DNA of 64,000 bases from Austropuccinia psidii (Eukaryota > Basidiomycota > Pucciniomycetes > Pucciniales > Sphaerophragmiaceae): assembly GCA_023105745.1 (NCBI GenBank), contig JALGQZ010000004.1, positions 11,372,451 through 11,436,450 on the forward strand. Reading direction: 5' to 3'. Under the pieces are notes generated by a model. It had not been told where the DNA came from. It made no database searches and saw only the letters and a program-made list of their open reading frames with translations. Made by a program: the position numbers and the translations under genes. Positions 11,674 through 23,008 of the stretch are shown here, piece after piece. Within the stretch, counting starts at the first letter, position 1, and the number at the start of each line of letters is the position of its first letter.

Positions 11674-12895
11674 GTAATAAGCTACTTAGGTTCCTGTAAC
11701 CACGTCAATTCTTGATGACTTTCCATGACTAGACCCTAAAAGAGTAATTAAACCCTTTTGAGATCCATATTCATTGATTTACCTCATAGCAACCAGCAAA
11801 ATACTGCTATTTGCAATTCTACGTAGAAATGAGGTAAAAACTTCAAAAATTCATTAAAAATACAATTCTTAATGAATCTTCCTGAAACTTTCAGGACCAA
11901 TGAAGAACTGTATTATCTATGGTACAACCAAAAATAATTATGGTTTTACTAGTAAAATTAAAAGTTTTACTTACAGTCCATTTTTGACCATTCTACGTGA
12001 AACACTGAATCTTCAAAAATTCACAGTAATTACAACCTGTGATGAAATTGGCAATAACATTGATAACTTTGAGAAATCAATGATTATTTTAGAATAAAAG
12101 AAGATTTACAGATGTTACTCCTTTTATTCTTAATCATATTGGGGTTGGTAGTCACGTAAAAGCATCAATTAAGTAATTATGATAATCTTATGTGACAACA
12201 GATGATGCAATCATTAATCCAAAAGGGTTTATTGTTTTCTCACTCACTGGTTTTTCAGTTTGCTCCATGGCACGCCTCTGTGAGCTGTTGTTGACTTAAA
12301 AGAAGCCTATTCTTGCTGTTTTTTCCGTATCATCATCTTATCAATTTATTAAATCATTATTACCAACAAGTAAGTATTAGTTAAAGCTATTCTTAAGTGT
12401 TTTAAATCTTTCCAAATCATCCAGAAAGACGTGAAATCCTAGAATCCAACTATATATTGTTGTAATACTGTTATAAATCCTTTTGATCCCTTAAATCCAC
12501 AATTCCACGTCAAATTTCTCTACTCTTATCTATCAATAAGTTCTTTGGAGTATTAGTGAGTCATTTATTCTTAATTCTTAAAGTTTATCTCTAGTAATAG
12601 TTTTCTTCAAGAATTATCTTTATAATGATTCTTGCAAAAGATAATTATATATTAAAATAATTTTATTATTTTAATAAAGAAGTTTTTCTTATTAAATTCT
12701 TCTTGTAATTGATTCTAGTAGACAATTACTTGCTCACTGTTAAAATCACTAGTAGTGCTTAACACGTGAAAGAAATAATTTTTTAATTATTTAATTGTGG
12801 TTATAATAATACTTTATTATTATATTTCATAAGAACAGACATAGTACTGTTGATTAATAGTAATATTATCATCAGTTTCATAGTCACATCTTACA
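11674..12895 (+). mobile_element. Element D 3' LTR, right part
   Basis: This continues the LTR interrupted at 976, starting with the repeated GTAAT and ending GTCACATCTTACA at 12895, the canonical B-family LTR end. It contains the donor-like CAACAAGTAAGTATT (around 12367) also seen in element B. Element D was itself inserted in an older LTR, whose right part follows directly. Confidence 0.9.
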
Positions 12896-13085
12896 ATTAT
12901 ATTTTATAATATAAATTATATTATCATATTTTATTGATAATATACTTATTTTTACGTCATAATTATAATAATTCTTTATTATTATAATTATTTTTATCTT
13001 ATTTATTTCATTTATAAGGACATTAATAGTACAATAAGTAAAATATTAGTAATTTTTACTTATTGTTTCATAGTCACACCTTACA
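12896..13085 (+). repeat. J: 3' end of an old A-type LTR, plus orientation
   Basis: About 190 bp ending ATTGTTTCATAGTCACACC and TTACA. It matches the end of the A-family LTR, including the ACAATAAGTA and TAGTAATTTTTACTTATTG blocks. Its left part must lie beyond the window on the far side of element D, making it the outermost layer of the nest. Confidence 0.8.
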
Positions 13086-16000
13086 AAAGCTCATAAAAGT
13101 GTTTCTCAATAGGAAGCCAACACATCCAATGATTCTCATCCTGGAATTTCAATTTAATCTTTAATATAAAATGAATATGAATAAGGAATTTGAAAATAGG
13201 AGAGATATGTCGCCTTTCATTATAAAATAAGTGAATCCAAACTTTTGAAGCATATTTAATATGGTAATTTAATTCTATTTCAAATAAAAAATTTGAGTAT
13301 ACCCCTGTCAGTGTCAAATTTGGCAACTGGAAATTTAATTTAATTATTTATTTATTTGGTTAATCATAAGAAAAAATATATTGAAATATTCAAGAGAAAA
13401 CTTTAATCTACAATGGGTCTCAATCCAAAAAAGAAACATTTTGCCTATGAAAGAGAATTTCCAATTTTCTTAATCACAGGACTGAATTTTCTAATGCAAC
13501 TCAAGGTGTTAAAACACAAAATATTCAAAAATAGTCCTGATTTTTTGCTTAAATTCAAGAGAATAATGATCAATATCAGAAAGTTAAATCTGAAAAAGAC
13601 AATTGAAATTCTGATTTTCATTCTCAGAATGGAGGGGTATATTGAGTACCACTTTGAGGAACTATTTTTCAGGAAGGAATAGTTTATTTTTTGATAAGAG
13701 TTCACAATCTTAAAATATTGAGAAGAATATGTTCAAAATTGGATCCAAAAATGATAAAAATTAGAAGAATTAGATAAACTCTTTTCACTTACCTGAAAAT
13801 GGTGTGCCTTACTATATATGATTTTTTGACAGAGATAAAAGAAACTCATTTAAGCATAAAGCATTTTCAGTAATCTTAGGGATATTAATCACTGCTAACA
13901 ACTGATAATGAAATAAATTATACATTTCAGTTTATTATGATATTTATCATCTTTTTTTTTCTGGAGAATTTTCATGTTGATATGATATGATTAATCCCAA
14001 TAGAGATTATTTTGGTTAATTAATTGAGTAAGGTCACTTTCCATATCTATAATATTTTATTTATCTTCTCATAAATGAATAAGTAATATGTATGACTTTT
14101 TACCTCCGATCAAAATTTAAAATTATGCGCTAAAAGCTCATTGAAGATTGATGTGATTTCATTGAAAAGTGCTAAAAGAGAATAAGAGAAGAAAGAATTT
14201 TGACTAATAAAAAGTTAATAAATTAATCAGGATTCTTTTTTCTATTCTTAAATTGAGACATCTTTGTTTAAATTTTCTATGTAGTTCTTGGAAACTAAGT
14301 TTTGATACAACATTATGGTTCCATATGAGGATTCTTCTCAATTCTCTTTAATGAAGCTTTTCCCAGAAATATTTTAATTCTAATAATATGTAGTTCAATA
14401 TTCAGCAAGAATTTTAACAAGTCCTAATATTTTCCATATTATTTGCCTGATTTAATTTTTAATCTCTTTTCTCTTAAATATTTTCATCTACTATTGAAAA
14501 ATCTCATGGTATGCTCATTCCTAATTATTCATATTTCAAAAAATTAATTTAAATCTTTATTATTTTGAATATTAAATATGTATTACCTTAATTAAGGGAT
14601 GAGGTTTTCATTCAATTTATATATTCAATATTTCAGGAATTATTTTGTTCTGTAATACTTAAAATTGATAAAACCATTATATCAAAAATCTTTTTCCAAG
14701 AAATTGAACTGAATTTTATTAAATAATAACCCTTTTTTTTTAAGAATGAAAATACTTTAATAGAATTTGGAGTTACTAAAAAAGCCACTCTCCTCAATAT
14801 TTTTCGTTACAGTCACATACTATATCTTTTTCTTGATTGAAATTTTTTTCATTTTTGTCAAAAATACCCTCAACATCCTTCCCTGGCTCATGATATATTA
14901 GAATAATCTCACCACCATTAGATTCTACATGAACTTTACATCTTTGTTTAATAGCCAAAAGAAAAATTATCTTCTTTTTGAATTTTGTCACTTAACTAAT
15001 TAATTCTTAATGATTTCATTTCTAAAATAATCTCTCTTCAAGATATAACTAAAGTTTCTCTACAAAAAATTAACTTAATTTCAGCTTTTCAAATTGATGT
15101 TGGAACCCAATATATTTAATATTATTTTAACATTATGAAAACAGGATTTATTTTATATTGCCTATAATTTTTGGAAGTTTCATAAATTTGAATCAATGAA
15201 TTTATTTAAATAAATGCTTTCTTTGTGGTTCTTAGCAATATTTTGAAAATAATAATAACAATGAACAGCTTTCTGATTTAATATTTATTTTTCATTTTCA
15301 GCTATTCTTGTTTTTCTTTATAAATTCCTGATATTTAAAACTGATTTTTTAGATTTTTCATATTTTTTAGATTTGTTAAGAATTAATTCCAAAATGAATT
15401 TTTAATTCTTATAATTAAAAGATAAATATTGAATTTATATATTTAAAGTAGTTGATAAGACCAATAATGTAAATTTTATAAATTTTGAAATTTTTCATCT
15501 TTTAAGAATTTCAATATTTCACTATTTCACTATTGTTTTAATAAAACTCTTTTTTTTGAAATATTTTACAATTAGTTTTTGGTTTGAAACTCTGAGAACA
15601 ACCTATAAAAAATTATCAAAAAAATATTAAAAGGTTTTAGTTAATGTTTTTTTTTGAAAAATAAAATAAACATAAAAACAAACATAAATGATATATAAAT
15701 GAAAAAAATAGCTTTTAAGATTGATTTAGGATAGGTATAGTCATAAAATTTTCAGACATACCTATAATTTTATTCCACATCATTATAATTTGGTGCCAAA
15801 AAATGAAATAAATCATCAAAGCTGAACTTCATTAGATGACTTCTTTGTTAATTATTGCAAATAGAAAATTAAGGTTGTGATCTTGGCACTTGAAATGTAT
15901 TTTTTTAGTACTTGTTGCTTAAACATTGTGCTGAAATTCAATTTTTTTAATTTAAATTTAGATTCTTTTTATTTAAGTTTGGCATTATTTTTTACAAGAA

Positions 16001-17008
16001 AATCCAAGCAAAATTTATTCCAAATGCCCCTTCTTGTTTATTAGAATTTCAAATTATTATATATATATATGCTCCTTCTTTTTTAAAAAAAAAATCAACC
16101 TCAAGAAAATCAAAAAAACAAAAACAAATTGATTTCATTCTGCCAATTTTTCTTTTTTATGTAAAAAATATGCAAAAATCCAAAGTACATGTATATGCAA
16201 TGATCTTTCATTTTATGAGTTTCTTTTTTGTTTTGTTTTATGTTTTTGAACTAAAAGTGAAAAGAAAAAAAACAAATTGTACACTGATTATACAATAAAA
16301 GGCAATAAATAATAATAGCAATACATATGAAAGACTTTCTTATCGTTATTATAATTTGAGTTAAACATAAATTTTAACAATAATAAAATAAATAAATTTA
16401 CTTAATAATTTCCAAGCTTTTAATAATAAAAATAGTTGATGGATTTATGACTTTTTAATATTATCAAATAGCATAAAAAGCATGTATAAAATTTCATTTG
16501 GAAACTATTTCTTTGTGAATTTGAGTGAGAGAATTGGTGTTAATCAATCTATCTATTTGTTCTACAAAAAGCAATAAATTAAAGTCACTTCAAATCCAAA
16601 AAAATCTGTATAAATATTATGAAGGCGCTCAAACCGAATTCAGATCAATCAGTTAAATTCCATGTAATTAATTCGTTATTCCCAGTAACACCTAGTATTT
16701 GTTAGTCTTAGGAGGAATTTAGTGAGATATTTTCGTAAGTTTGAAAGACAAGCGAGACTGACATTGTAAATTCTTTTCATTTTCAAGTATTTCGTGATAA
16801 TAAATATTAAAGTATTACAAAAAAGAGCCAAAAAAAAATGAAGAAATTATTTATTTAAAGCAGAACTTTTTGGTTTCAATAAGCTACAACAACCAAGATT
16901 ACCTTACCCAGATAAAAAATAAAACCTCTTGTACAAAAACGAAAATTTGATTTTTAATTTTTTTTTAAATTTTATCTTGTTACAAATTCGACTTGATTAA
17001 CCGTCATA
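13086..17008. other. AT-rich intergenic DNA, no gene recognised
   Basis: I see only short open frames (80-90 codons, several on opposite strands over the same bases) with low-complexity K/N/I/F-rich composition, homopolymer runs and a short (TA)n run near 16058-16070. No splice-linked domain, LTR end or terminal inverted repeat was found. 16619-17008 is the 3' flank of the response-regulator gene. Confidence 0.6.
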
Positions 17009-18386
17009 TTACAAGATTTCGTTGAAAAGATCATTCGATTTGAATACAGATTGACATGATAATAAATTTAACTGGATTAATTGCCAAGTTGGTCTGATTG
17101 GTGATCCATCTCTAGATTTAGTTTTTCTAGATTCAAATGAATTCGGGGGATTGCGATGATTATTTTGAGATTTAAGCAAATCATGAAATTCAGGATGAGA
17201 TCTTCTAGTTAAAAGCGTCTTTTTTGACAAGGTAAGATTTGAAATCTGATTCGATTCGATTGAATTTTTTTGAGATTGAGTTGAATCCGATTGAATTTTG
17301 ATTGGATTTCGAAGGTGATAATGATAAAAAGAGGTAAATTTTTGATATGAAGTTTGTTTTGCTTGAAAAGCCTTTGCAAATCCAGCTGCAAAGACGTCCT
17401 GTTCTTGATCTTGAAACCACGGCTGATATGATGAATTTGACATTGAAGCAGAACGGCGAGGATGGCGAGCAATTTGAGGAAACTTCAAAGTTGAAAAGGT
17501 AGGAGCGGTTGCTAAAGCAGGAAAATGAGAAATAGATTGAGATGAAGGATTAAAAGGCAAGGCTGAACTAGTCAAAGAAGACGTGGTGATAGTCGAATGA
17601 GAAGTCAAAGAATTTCTTCTAGGTAAGCTTGTAGGAGGAGTAGATTGAGGCGAAGGAGATTTAGAGGATATGGAAGAAGGATTTAACGAGATGAATTTAG
17701 ATTTAGGGTCCGGCCGAAGAGTTGCAGAGAGATTAGATGAATTTTGCTTAAAACTTGATGAAGCTAACTGAATAGGTTGAGCTAGACCATATTGACGAAA
17801 GTAAAATTGAGAGATTGAGTTGGAGATGAGATTGTTTTGACAAGTTTCGAGAGCGAATTGCAAGTCAAGATACTTCAAAGGTTTACCGATAACGCCATTC
17901 ATTCCAACGTCATGATAAAGATTTATCTAAATCCAAGCCAAGAGCAAGGTTCAATATTATCATCAACGGATTAGTTGGATGGGAACAAACTAAGACGGAT
18001 GACTTACTTTCCAATGATCCAGATCCGTCGTCACAGCGCAAAGATGCAAAAGATCCAAATGATTCTTATTTCTCAAAATCTTGCAGACCTCGATGCCACT
18101 GATCTCTGGCATGGAGATATCCAAGAAGACGAGATCGATGGGATGATCGTTCAAGATCCCTAAAGCAATCTTGCCAGAAGAAGCTAATCTCAAATGATCC
18201 ACATCGATCCAGTCGAGCAACTTTTTGATCAAAATTTGTTGAATTAATTTCTAAACCAAACAAAAGATTAGCCTGACGACAAGGAGCTTCCAAGGTGGAT
18301 CCAAGGAGACGATAAAATGAAGTTTTACTCACTAAATTCAATAAATTATCGTCAACAATCAAGACCTTTAATTTCTTCTGTGACAT
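17009..18386 (-). CDS. Stand-alone response regulator (receiver domain plus Ser-rich tail), three exons
   Basis: A phosphorelay output protein: its receiver domain accepts phosphate from a histidine phosphotransfer protein. Exons on the minus strand are 18333-18386, 18008-18250 and 17009-17926, joined over introns 18251-18332 (82 bp, GTGAGT...TTTAG) and 17927-18007 (81 bp, GTAAGT...TTTAG, branch-like CTAAT), all phase 0. The 404-aa product has every receiver landmark: D12-D13 in VLIVDDN, phosphoacceptor D62 in VFLDISMPE, T92 in AVTTD and K114 in VIGKP, with spacing like CheY. Residues 130-404 are Ser/Pro/Asn-rich with RRNS and RRSAS, possible kinase sites. No DNA-binding or kinase domain is visible, so it is not SKN7-like nor a hybrid kinase as modelled. 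It is the only apparent host gene here and is less AT-rich than its surroundings. An upstream 25-nt ATG exon followed by GTGAGT (18641-18665) does not join in frame. Confidence 0.85.
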
Positions 18387-19360
18387 TTTGATCTTTTAGA
18401 TTATAATTTTTCGGATTCTTTGACGAAGAAGATTTAAATTTTGGAAATCTTGGAGGGAGGTAATTTTGAGAATTGGAAAATTCGAGGATTTCATTTGAAA
18501 TTTAAGTAAAATTTATCAAATTAAATTTTGAGCCATCTCCACAAAATCTCACTTGAAATCTCAAAAGAAGAAAATTTCTAGAATCTCAAATCGGCCAATT
18601 TACAAAATTTTAAATTTCTACTTCAATTCATTCAACTCACCAATTTGGGTCCAAGCATCAGACATTTAAACATGAGTTGGCATTCTCAGACAGCCTCTTT
18701 GGTCCAAAATTATCAAATTAATTGGACAAAAAGCTACTCAGAACATTCTGAATCAAGTCAAATTCTCAGTTTCATCGTCTTGAAAAGTTTTTTACAAAAA
18801 AAATCAAACTAGAATGAGGCAAGTTTAGAAAATTTCATTGGGCCCAGCTAAAATTTCAAATGGCTTAACATTTTTGCAAAAGTCAAAAACTCAACTACCA
18901 GAGAAAAAGCACACACCCACGCATTAATTCAAGAATTTTGAAAAACTAATTGAAATTATCGATATCAAAAACGTACATGCTTGAAATTTATCACTGTTCT
19001 ATCGATTTCTAATAGACGGAAAGATTTCATAACAACTTTTAGCCTTCTGCTTGGTTATCTTTCAAGCAAATTTGGTCTAATTCAAAAGTGTCTTTAATCC
19101 AATTCAAGAATCTATTAACAACGCTTCTATGGAAGATGCAGAAAATTTAATTAAATTGATAAAATCAAATTAGATATACACCTTTTCCGAGAAGTAATCA
19201 AAGTTTGGAAACAGAGTGTTTAATTTTAAATAAGTTATAGAAATAATAAATTAATCTTCCAGCAAGAAAATGAAATTAATTAATCCAGTATCCGATATGT
19301 CAATTTCAAATTAAGTAATAAATTGCCAAAACAAAAAAACTTGGTAAAAATCAAATTACT
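18387..19360. other. 5' flank of the response-regulator gene
   Basis: This presumably holds the promoter of the minus-strand gene. I see no clear TATA box and no other domain-bearing frame. Confidence 0.4.
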
Positions 19361-19411
19361 GAGGTGGGAGGACAACCATAATGAGCCCACTCTACCACTA
19401 CACCACCCTAA
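19361..19411 (-). other. tRNA-like fragment with Pol III A-box
   Basis: The minus strand reads GGTGGTGTAGTGGTAGAGTGG then GCTCATTATGG. This resembles the D-arm (A-box) and anticodon region of a tRNA, but no acceptor-stem pairing or GGTTCGANTCC B-box follows. It may be a tRNA-derived SINE head or a dead tRNA fragment. Confidence 0.25.
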
Positions 19412-21825
19412 GTGGCCATTCTATGGATTGAGATCCCATCACTAGATCAGCCATTCGGTCTTTACTTAGGCAAATAAGATACATATATTATAAGCTATTT
19501 ATTTAAATTATATTTGAAATTGAAATTTTAAATCTTTTATTTGTATTTTAGTTTCTTTTATTATTGATTATTATATAGAGTTTGAAGAAAATAGATTTAA
19601 ATGAAGATTTCAAAATTTAAGTCACAAATCAATGGATTAAGATTTTAATTTTATGAAAAAATTTGAAATATAAAAAACATTAATTAGAATTATTTTTGTT
19701 GTATTTCAATTTTTAAAATTAATCAAACTTTTTTTACTATTTTCATAAAGTCATTAGTATTGAGAATTTATTCAAGAGATATGGATATGAAAATATGCTT
19801 TATTGAAGGATTTAGTATTTAAGTAAAAATAAATTAATTTAAAAATGTAAGATGAAATTTAATTAAAACTCATTCACTATTTTTATGATTCAAGATTTTT
19901 TAATTTTAAATTCAAAAATAAAAAAAATACTTTTCAATTTTTTGAAATGAGAATTTAGATTAAACTAGAGATAATTATTATAGAAAAAAATAAATTTTAA
20001 ATTGAACCTTGCTATAAATAGTTTTGGCTACTTTGAAAATTGACAGCCAAATAGCTGATTTAAATTATAAAAACAATTAATTCAAACAAAAAAGTAACAT
20101 AATTCAAAAATAAAATTTATAAAAATTGGTTTAAAGAATTCTTTCAATAAGGAATAAAAAAATATTATTATTTAAATTTCTTTTGAATTAATAATAGTGA
20201 ATTTATTAAGCATTTGAAACTAAGTTTTTAATCAATGCCAATTTTTGCCTAAAATTAACTAAAAGTTGAAAATTAAGTCAGTCTTTACTCTCAAAAGAAA
20301 GTTAAATTTGATTAATTAAGCTTTCTTATAAAGAAGTACTTTTCTAAATTGAAATCCTAAAAGTTAAAAACAAAACCATGATTCTTAAACAAAATATTCA
20401 AATTTAAATTGCTTTATGTTTTATTCTTTACCATTAAATGATTCCTTATTTTAATAAATCTAATAATATTCTGTCATATTTCAAAAAAAAACTAAAAAGA
20501 GTTTTTGATGATTAATAATTTAGAAAATTGAAATAATTAACAAATTGTAAAATTTGGAAATTAATTTTCATTGAGTTTAATGAAAAAAAAGAAAAACGTT
20601 TTGGTGGAAATGAAGAAATATTTCAGTTCGAAATAAATTAGTGATCTTATGTGTTTTGGATTTGTTTTTTAAATTATTTTATATTATTAAAGCAAAAAAC
20701 TAAAAGATAAAAAGCTAAAATATTTCTCAAAGAACCTTAATAAAATTTCAAAATAAAAAAAAAGAATTTTTTTTTTAGAGACATTACCTAAATTGGAACA
20801 AAATGCCACTTGAGGTTTTTTTAAATGAATATTGAAGAAGATTTGGTGTTTTATATCTTAACAAAAAGAAAATTAATCTGACCCAGTGAATTTTCTAAAA
20901 ATGCCCCAGTTTTTTTGGGGCCCTAAATAGTTCTTCATTTAAGCTTTTTAATCCTGGAACTTTTGCCTTGATAAATATTTTGAAGTTCATGATGCTCTAT
21001 ATGGCTCAATCATTCCAAATTAAGAGAGGTTCACCCTTTTTGAGTGTAAGGCTTTTGATGTTATATGATTTTTTCAAAATGCTCAATACAGAAGCCCTTT
21101 TTTTTGAATTTCTTGGTTTAATATTTTTTTGGTTTTAAAATATTTTTTGACGCTATTTGATATTTATCAATAATAGATGGGGGAATACTTTTGATAAAAT
21201 CTATCAAATGAAACGGAAATAGGAAAATATAGTTTTTTCACAAGTAAATGGCTTGCTTTTAGTAAAGATTTGTGCTTTACAGAAATTATTTTTTGTGCCA
21301 AAAAAATTCTTTCAATGAAATTAAAGAAATAATTTTGAAAGTCATTGAATACACAAAATTTAAACTTTTGACATATTTTTATCAAAAATAATCAAAATAA
21401 TAATTAAATCATTTTTCTGGGTGGAATATGAGTTTATTATTTTGGAAAAATTAAATTGCATATTTTTGCTGCAAATAAAAAGAATTTCTCACAAAGGTAT
21501 ATATATAAATTAGGGGGTCTTGAACCTACAAACTCCCTCATTCTAAATCCCAAATTGTTTTTTTGGCCCCAGTCCCACACCGTATTACCTATGGAATTTG
21601 AGTCACAAAAAATGTAGGATTTTAAGTACCTAATCCAATGTTTTTATTATCAAATCCCACATTTCTTTTTTTAATATATTTATCAAATTTTCTCAAATAA
21701 ATTGAACTTTATTCAATACATTTACCAATTAATACTCTAATAGATAAACTTCTAATTAAATTCAAAAGTTACTTCTTGTTTCATTTTACCCTCTTCATTA
21801 AAATAAAATTCTCAGGGAAAAAAAC
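19412..21825. other. AT-rich intergenic DNA, no gene recognised
   Basis: Only short low-complexity frames are present. A slightly less AT-rich patch at 21500-21620 may belong to the Harbinger element that follows, but I could not find matching terminal inverted repeats. Confidence 0.5.
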
Positions 21826-23008
21826 CATCAAGGACTCTTTGTAGAACTAGTGGAATTATATCACATTCAGGAATTTGAAGATGAAACAGACTTTGAAATT
21901 GGACAAGAAATCTTTTCCCACTTGCAATTTTTAAAAGCACATATATCAGACCAAGAGAATTCAATCCAGAAACATAAATGTATCCATTGAATGACTTGAA
22001 AAGATTAACATCTGATAAGCTCAAGAAACTATTCCAGAAAATTCATATATCTTTTGGATAATTAACTCAAATAATTTATTATGATACAATATTTTACAAT
22101 GCCTCCAAATTTAAGAAACATGACATCTCAATTCAGTTAGCCATTTCTTCCTCACAGTTGGTTTTCAATGGTAATGGTGAATCACTCGGAAAGATTGGAA
22201 TGACTTTTAGGGTTAGTAAAGGGGCTATTGTATTATATACCCATTGTATCATTTCATGCTTAATAAATCTTAAAAAAACAAACATAAATTAGCCTGGTTA
22301 CAAAGGAAGAGCTGAGTACTCACATTTCATGCAAAAAGAAGGGTTCCCTGGATGCATTCGGCTTATAGATGTGAGCTTAATAGGCTTGTCACAGAGAAAA
22401 GCCAAAGATAGTGAAGCATATTTTGATCAAAAAAAGGTGTGTATTTCACAAATGTGATGAGAAAATTCAACTGTATCTTTATATATGTATTTAAGAGTTA
22501 TATTAGATAGTAAATTTCAATCCATCTTTTTTGTAATATAAGCAAACACTTAATGACATTAAATTTTTGTTTCACAGGCTATTGAAATGAATCAGCTTTG
22601 TGTCACAACATGAAAATAGCAAGCTCAGCCTGAAATTCTTATTCAAGAAATAAATTGTTGATTTTTTGTTCTGATTATTCCAGCTCTAGATATCTTGTAC
22701 CAGAAGATAATGGAGCTATTTCCCATGAAGATTACAACCAAAATTTTAACTTTAGCCTTTCAAAATCAAGAGTTTGAATTGAACATGAAATCTTCATCTT
22801 TAAGGTGAAATGCTCATCCCTTAGGGAAATGTGTAATAAAATGAATAATAATTAAGAGGCGCAGCATTTTTTAAGCTTGATAGTTACCTATGCGATTTTA
22901 TATAGCTTATGGGCACAAATTGGTTTTCAGGGGGAAGATCTGTCTGATGATGGAGATCCACCCACGTTATATAATATTAACAACAATGGCAATTTGGGGA
23001 AATTTTGA
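21826..23008 (+). pseudogene. PIF/Harbinger-type transposase remnant
   Basis: Broken frames in order match a HARBI1-like transposase. After a possible N-terminal piece (21826-21991), 22021-22270 encodes RKFIYLLDN, then after a one-base shift YNASKFKKHDISIQLAI and NGNGESLGKIGMTFRVSKGA, the helix-turn-helix part. 22293-22437 encodes EGFPGCIRLIDVS and EAYFDQKK, around the first catalytic Asp. An intron-like GTGTGT...TTTCACAG (to about 22578) leads to IEMNQLCVTT and a stop. 22682-22850 encodes SRYLVPEDNGA, FNFSLSKSRV, a stop, then IEHEIF and SSLREM; 22851-23008 ends QGEDLSDDGDPP. The segment that should hold the second catalytic Asp appears deleted. Family assignment rests on motif order and wording I recognise; exact borders are uncertain. 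Confidence 0.7.

Noticed and set aside
11900..12097. 65-codon sense frame in the U3 part of B-type LTRs (also 30272-30469 and 38630-38824)
   Set aside because: Considered as an LTR-encoded protein, but nearly all differences between copies change amino acids, so there is no sign of constraint.
13413..13705. Overlapping frames of 86-89 codons on both strands
   Set aside because: Low-complexity composition on both strands; no splice context or motif.
14794..14991. 65-codon minus frame ending in a CDCNEKY tail
   Set aside because: It looked slightly protein-like (small, Cys-containing), but there is no signal peptide, no convincing upstream exon and no relative in the window.
18641..18665. Possible extra first exon of the response regulator (ATG, 25 nt, then GTGAGT)
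   Set aside because: No downstream acceptor joins it in frame with the receiver domain, whose own ATG at 18386 fits well.
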